Assembly: GCA_009700365.1 (NCBI GenBank)
Contig: WLME01000030.1
Coordinates: forward strand, 1-9,883
Direction: 5' to 3'
From: Actinomycetota bacterium
Lineage (GTDB): Bacteria > Actinomycetota > Actinomycetes > Nanopelagicales > Nanopelagicaceae
Length of the DNA stretch: 9,883 nucleotides
Both the position numbers and the translations under genes were made by a program. Shown one piece after another: positions 7,164 to 9,883 of the stretch (its first letter is position 1; every line of letters starts with the position of its first letter). Below the pieces are notes generated by a model. It saw nothing but the letters and a program-made list of their open reading frames with translations. It made no database searches and had not been told where the DNA came from.

Positions 7164-7802
7164 GTGCCGCAGACTAAGAAGAAGCCGACTCCTGCCAATG
7201 TGGGACGTAAAAGTGCTTACGTTGCCCGAAATCGAGCGCATATTCTGAAAGCGACCATCGAGGTTTTAGCCTCAGATGAACAGAATCCATCCGTTGAGCT
7301 CGTCTCTGAGCGTGCTGAGATTGCAATGAGCACAATCTATAAGCACTTTAAAAACCGTGATGAACTCTTTGCTGCTGCGATGGGTGCGGCTATGGATGAT
7401 TGGGAAATCTGGGCTTTTAGCAAAATTGCACAAGTTTCCGATCCATTGGAGCAGTTAGTTTTGCCCATGCGCATGATCTCTAGATTGAAATCGACACATC
7501 CTACGTATTCGAAACTTATTCAAAACAATCTGGCTCTAGCGCAGACTCACTTGCCAATTATTGGCAAATTTCCTCAACATATCCGCGATCTGAATCAGGC
7601 TGGTGTCCTCAAGATGGATCATCCTGAAATCAGGATTCAAAATTTCCAAGGTCTGCTATTTTCAATAGTGGTTAATCAAAGCAATAACCCAGCAGCCTCA
7701 GATGCCGATGCTGACTTGGCGATTGAAATTGGATTATCCATTCTCAATATCTCCGCTGCAAGGGCTAAGAAGCTCGCGCACGGAAAACTAAATCTTGCTT
7801 AG
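7164..7802 (+). CDS. TetR/AcrR-family transcriptional regulator
   Basis: A 212-residue regulator of ordinary TetR length. The N-terminal DNA-binding domain is evident: RAHILKATIEVL helix (24-35), then SVELVSERAEIAMSTIYKHF (43-62), the helix-turn-helix with the diagnostic S-T-I-Y-K-H-F recognition end, and KNRDELFAAAMG (63-74). The C-terminal part (about 80-212) is helical and variable, as expected for a ligand-binding and dimer domain; no ligand can be inferred. A basic tail (KKKPTPANVGRK) precedes the HTH. The start is GTG: an in-frame TGA sits immediately before it at 7161, and the first internal ATG falls inside the HTH. It is divergent from the secreted-protein gene with palindromes between, so it may control that gene and itself (inference). 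Its TAG overlaps the stop of the convergent gene. Confidence 0.9.
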   Translation: MPQTKKKPTPANVGRKSAYVARNRAHILKATIEVLASDEQNPSVELVSERAEIAMSTIYKHFKNRDELFAAAMGAAMDDWEIWAFSKIAQVSDPLEQLVLPMRMISRLKSTHPTYSKLIQNNLALAQTHLPIIGKFPQHIRDLNQAGVLKMDHPEIRIQNFQGLLFSIVVNQSNNPAASDADADLAIEIGLSILNISAARAKKLAHGKLNLA

Positions 7803-9643
7803 TCGTCATCCCTAGAGGATGTGGCCCTTAGTTCCCATCCACCATTTGCCATAAGGTTCATGGGATTTGCTGTACCTAAGTACAACGCACGTGAATCCGC
7901 GGCCATTGTTCGAATTCCGTAATTCAAGTAATTTCCTACGCCATTTATACTCTGAGGCATTGCAGGAGAATTGCCCGACTTGAATCTCCATAAATCAGCG
8001 CCGAAGAAGAGCGCAGGATCTGGCAAAGAGATATTCCCTAAATTCAATCCAGCTGTTGTTAATGCCGCTGGAAAGGATTGGGCTAACAGATAGCTCCAAT
8101 CCATGGTTCCAACAAAGAGTTGCTTATTAAATTCCTGCATGCTCCAGGTGTAGTTGTTGAAAGGGTTACCAAAACCTGAAAGCCCATACTTCGGCAATCC
8201 CATTGCTCCAGTTTTTACAGTCCAGTGCCCAAATGGTCCGCTTACCGAATTGGGATCCCAGACCGTAAATATTGGTTGACCATAAAGTAATTCAACCTTT
8301 GGCGATTGTTTGGAGAAGTCATCAACTCTAAAGAGGCTAGTTGCACGGAAGGTTCCAAGTGCATCGGCGATTGCACCATTTTGACTATCTGGTGCTCCGT
8401 ACGCGTTCCATTTAGCTATTGCTGCCATGAAAGGAACGTGCATTGTTCCCCAATACAAACTCCCTTGATAGGAGAACATTGCTCCACCACCATAGGTTCT
8501 AGCCGTTACTGAATCTGCCTCGTATTGCGTAACCGACCAAGCTTTTGTCCAACTTGCTTGCTGAGCAATTGATAAGCCTTCTTCACTAATTTTCGGGCTT
8601 ATCCAAATGCTTGATGGGTTTAGGGCACTTGGCCCAGCAGTGCCTGCATTGGGCCAGGTTGAAACGTAAATACGATCTTTATGTAGAGCAAGTTCGGCTG
8701 CTTCACCATCAATATTTGAGCCCACTACAGTAAACGCTAATGGATCTCCGGCAGTAGGTTTGAATTTGAGAACTGATCCGCCACCGCTTCGATTGCCGAC
8801 TCCTGTGTAGATTGCGTTTCCGATTGGAAGCCATTTGCGAATATTTGTGTATTGAGTCAATGTGGTAGACCCTAGAAAGACTCCGGACTTCGTATTGAAT
8901 GCAAAAATACTTATTCCACCAAGCGATGGACCTGCCAAATATGTAATCGAATCATTAAGAATTCCCACAGAACGCAATCCAACTGTTCGTTGTAAACGAA
9001 TCAGATTGGCTTCTGTAACCTGTGAATTCAGATCAGTTTTAACCTTACTTTTGATGTCGTATTTGTAGATATGTGGTGTTCGCATATCCCCGATTGCAGC
9101 AGGAATTCCTTGGTTACGAGACCCTGCAGATTGTCCATACTCACAAACATAAGAACTTGTGGTCACGGAATCGGTGGCCCCTAAATAAGTACCGTTCACA
9201 AGGCACTGCACATTTGCCCCTGTTCCAAACCAGAGTAGATCTTTTGACTGTGCAAGTCCCCACACATAGCCTTCGTTTACCTTAGGAACACTGCCAGCTG
9301 GGCAAGGTGGACCAGCCGGATAATTGATACCGGCACCAGCAAAACATTCATCAGGTTGTGCCTTTGCAAGCAATGAATTAGCAAACTTTGAGTTTCCGCG
9401 CAGATACGGAGTTAATGGATTTGTTGAATCCGTTGCTTTTGGAGTACTTGTGGCCATTATCGCAACCGAAGGCGAAGTTCCGGGAAACTGTTGGGCAAAA
9501 ACAGCTTGCATTAAAGATAGATCCGCATTAGCTGATTCAGACGCAGTTAAGTCTGCTGCCGAAAGAGATGTAGCAAACAGCGTTGAAATTACCACCGTCA
9601 CAGAGATTAATGCCGATAAAAGCAGATTCGATTTCTTTAGCAT
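7799..9643 (-). CDS. Secreted propeller-like protein, function unknown
   Basis: A 614-residue protein I do not recognise as a named family. It has a clear Sec signal peptide: MLKK, a hydrophobic run (about 7-27) and likely cleavage after LSA (27-29). A low-complexity Ser/Ala/Thr-rich stretch follows to about residue 90. The rest carries spaced blade-like strands, LLWFGTG (136-142), NAIYTGVGN (276-284), DRIYVSTW (323-330), GSLYWGTM (394-401), KQLFVGTM (507-514) and RALYLGTA (585-592), suggesting a six- or seven-bladed beta-propeller outside the membrane. Four cysteines (100, 114, 147, 167) cluster in the first blade region and could form two disulfides. There is no membrane anchor, LPXTG or lipobox. 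The ATG has AGGGG five bases upstream. A tRNA gene lies 112 bases upstream on the same strand. It ends on a charged tail (RDDD). Confidence 0.85.
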   Translation of the reverse strand: MLKKSNLLLSALISVTVVISTLFATSLSAADLTASESANADLSLMQAVFAQQFPGTSPSVAIMATSTPKATDSTNPLTPYLRGNSKFANSLLAKAQPDECFAGAGINYPAGPPCPAGSVPKVNEGYVWGLAQSKDLLWFGTGANVQCLVNGTYLGATDSVTTSSYVCEYGQSAGSRNQGIPAAIGDMRTPHIYKYDIKSKVKTDLNSQVTEANLIRLQRTVGLRSVGILNDSITYLAGPSLGGISIFAFNTKSGVFLGSTTLTQYTNIRKWLPIGNAIYTGVGNRSGGGSVLKFKPTAGDPLAFTVVGSNIDGEAAELALHKDRIYVSTWPNAGTAGPSALNPSSIWISPKISEEGLSIAQQASWTKAWSVTQYEADSVTARTYGGGAMFSYQGSLYWGTMHVPFMAAIAKWNAYGAPDSQNGAIADALGTFRATSLFRVDDFSKQSPKVELLYGQPIFTVWDPNSVSGPFGHWTVKTGAMGLPKYGLSGFGNPFNNYTWSMQEFNKQLFVGTMDWSYLLAQSFPAALTTAGLNLGNISLPDPALFFGADLWRFKSGNSPAMPQSINGVGNYLNYGIRTMAADSRALYLGTANPMNLMANGGWELRATSSRDDD

Positions 9644-9734
9644 TACAACCCCTGTGATTCTCCGACAATATCGGCTTCTCCGAAAATGTGTGGAAATCGT
9701 AACCGATAATTTTCGAAATGAACGGTCATAGCAT

Positions 9735-9750
9735 TATTTGCCACCAAATA
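9735..9750 (-). terminator. Weak AT-rich hairpin just downstream of the tRNA
   Basis: TATTTG-CCAC-CAAATA gives a 6-bp stem with a 4-base loop, starting five bases after the tRNA 3' end on the minus strand. The stem is weak and no T-run follows. It could help end or process the tRNA transcript, or mean nothing. Confidence 0.25.
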
Positions 9751-9755
9751 CTAAG

Positions 9756-9828
9756 TGCCCCCGATCGGACTCGAACCGATACTGGAAGGATTTTAAGTCC
9801 TCTGTCTCTGCCATTGGACTACGGGGGC
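9756..9828 (-). tRNA. tRNA with UAA anticodon (nominally Leu) on a class I body
   Basis: The minus strand folds into a complete 73-nt cloverleaf. Acceptor GCCCCCG pairs perfectly with CGGGGGC, discriminator A73. The D arm is GTC/GAC with GG in the loop. The anticodon stem is GAGGA/TCCTT (one G-T pair), loop CTTAAAA. The variable loop is five bases (CCAGT). The T arm is ATCGG/CCGAT around TTCGAGT. Bases 34-36 are TAA, which would read UUA leucine codons. CCA is not encoded (CTT follows), common in actinobacteria. Bacterial leucine tRNAs normally have a long class II variable arm, absent here, so the amino-acid identity is uncertain. A TACACT box (9842-9847) 13 bases upstream may be its -10 element. 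The intact stems argue for a working molecule. Confidence 0.9.
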
Positions 9829-9883
9829 CAATAGAGATGGAAGTGTACTAGGTGAAAAGTTAGAGAATTTTCGCGAATTTAGC

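Noticed and set aside
9324..9731. 135-residue plus-strand reading frame
   Set aside because: It lies almost wholly antisense to the signal peptide and N-terminus of the secreted propeller gene, has no ribosome site of note and a composition typical of a shadow frame.
9756..9828. Reading the tRNA as an ochre (UAA stop) suppressor
   Set aside because: That needs anticodon UUA, one base shifted from the TAA at 34-36; the shift breaks the GAGGA/TCCTT anticodon stem.
9750..9883. tRNA as an integration site for a mobile element
   Set aside because: No integrase, no second copy of the tRNA 3' end and no change in gene character is visible within the window.
9829..9883. Possible further gene at the right edge
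   Set aside because: Plus-strand frames close quickly (ATG at 9837 reaches TAG within a few codons) and the minus strand shows only a possible tRNA promoter; TTCGCGAA (9870-9877) is an 8-bp palindrome too short to interpret.

Overview
The window looks like chromosomal DNA from a compact, moderate-GC actinobacterium. It has short intergenic gaps, convergent genes that share stop-codon bases, a GTG-started gene that may be leaderless, and a tRNA without an encoded CCA. UUA codons occur in ordinary genes, so this is not a high-GC Streptomyces type. A small free-living (for example freshwater) actinobacterium is my best guess, but this is inference only.

Left part (1-3920) is a sugar-acid catabolic locus. 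The C-terminal three quarters of a four-carbon-acid sugar kinase (DUF1537/OtnK-YgbK family) runs rightward off the left edge. It converges on a leftward two-gene unit: an SMP-30/gluconolactonase-type lactonase followed, 16 bases later, by a fumarylacetoacetate hydrolase (FAH)-family enzyme. Divergent from the lactonase, across a 137-base control region with a short palindrome, lies a 410-residue cytoplasmic LVIVD-repeat beta-propeller. A lactonase, a FAH-fold C-C hydrolase or dehydratase and a sugar-acid kinase together suggest oxidative, non-phosphorylating breakdown of an aldose or aldonate. The substrate cannot be read from this window.

Middle (3921-7163): a perfect 12-bp hairpin separates the propeller gene from a large leftward gene for a secreted protein of 1023 residues. 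This has a signal peptide, BspA-type leucine-rich repeats, several InlB/Flg_new-type repeats split by a putative Ig domain, and no visible wall anchor. Its promoter region (123-144 bases) is shared with a divergent TetR-family regulator and carries two adjacent palindromes that could be regulator-binding sites.

Right part (7164-9883): the TetR gene converges, again with overlapping stop codons, on a leftward gene for a 614-residue secreted, propeller-like protein I do not recognise. Upstream of it on the same strand is a well-formed 73-nt tRNA with a UAA anticodon but a short, class I variable loop, which is abnormal for a leucine tRNA. No insertion sequence, CRISPR array, integrase, rRNA or defence gene is visible. 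The most unusual item is the tRNA.
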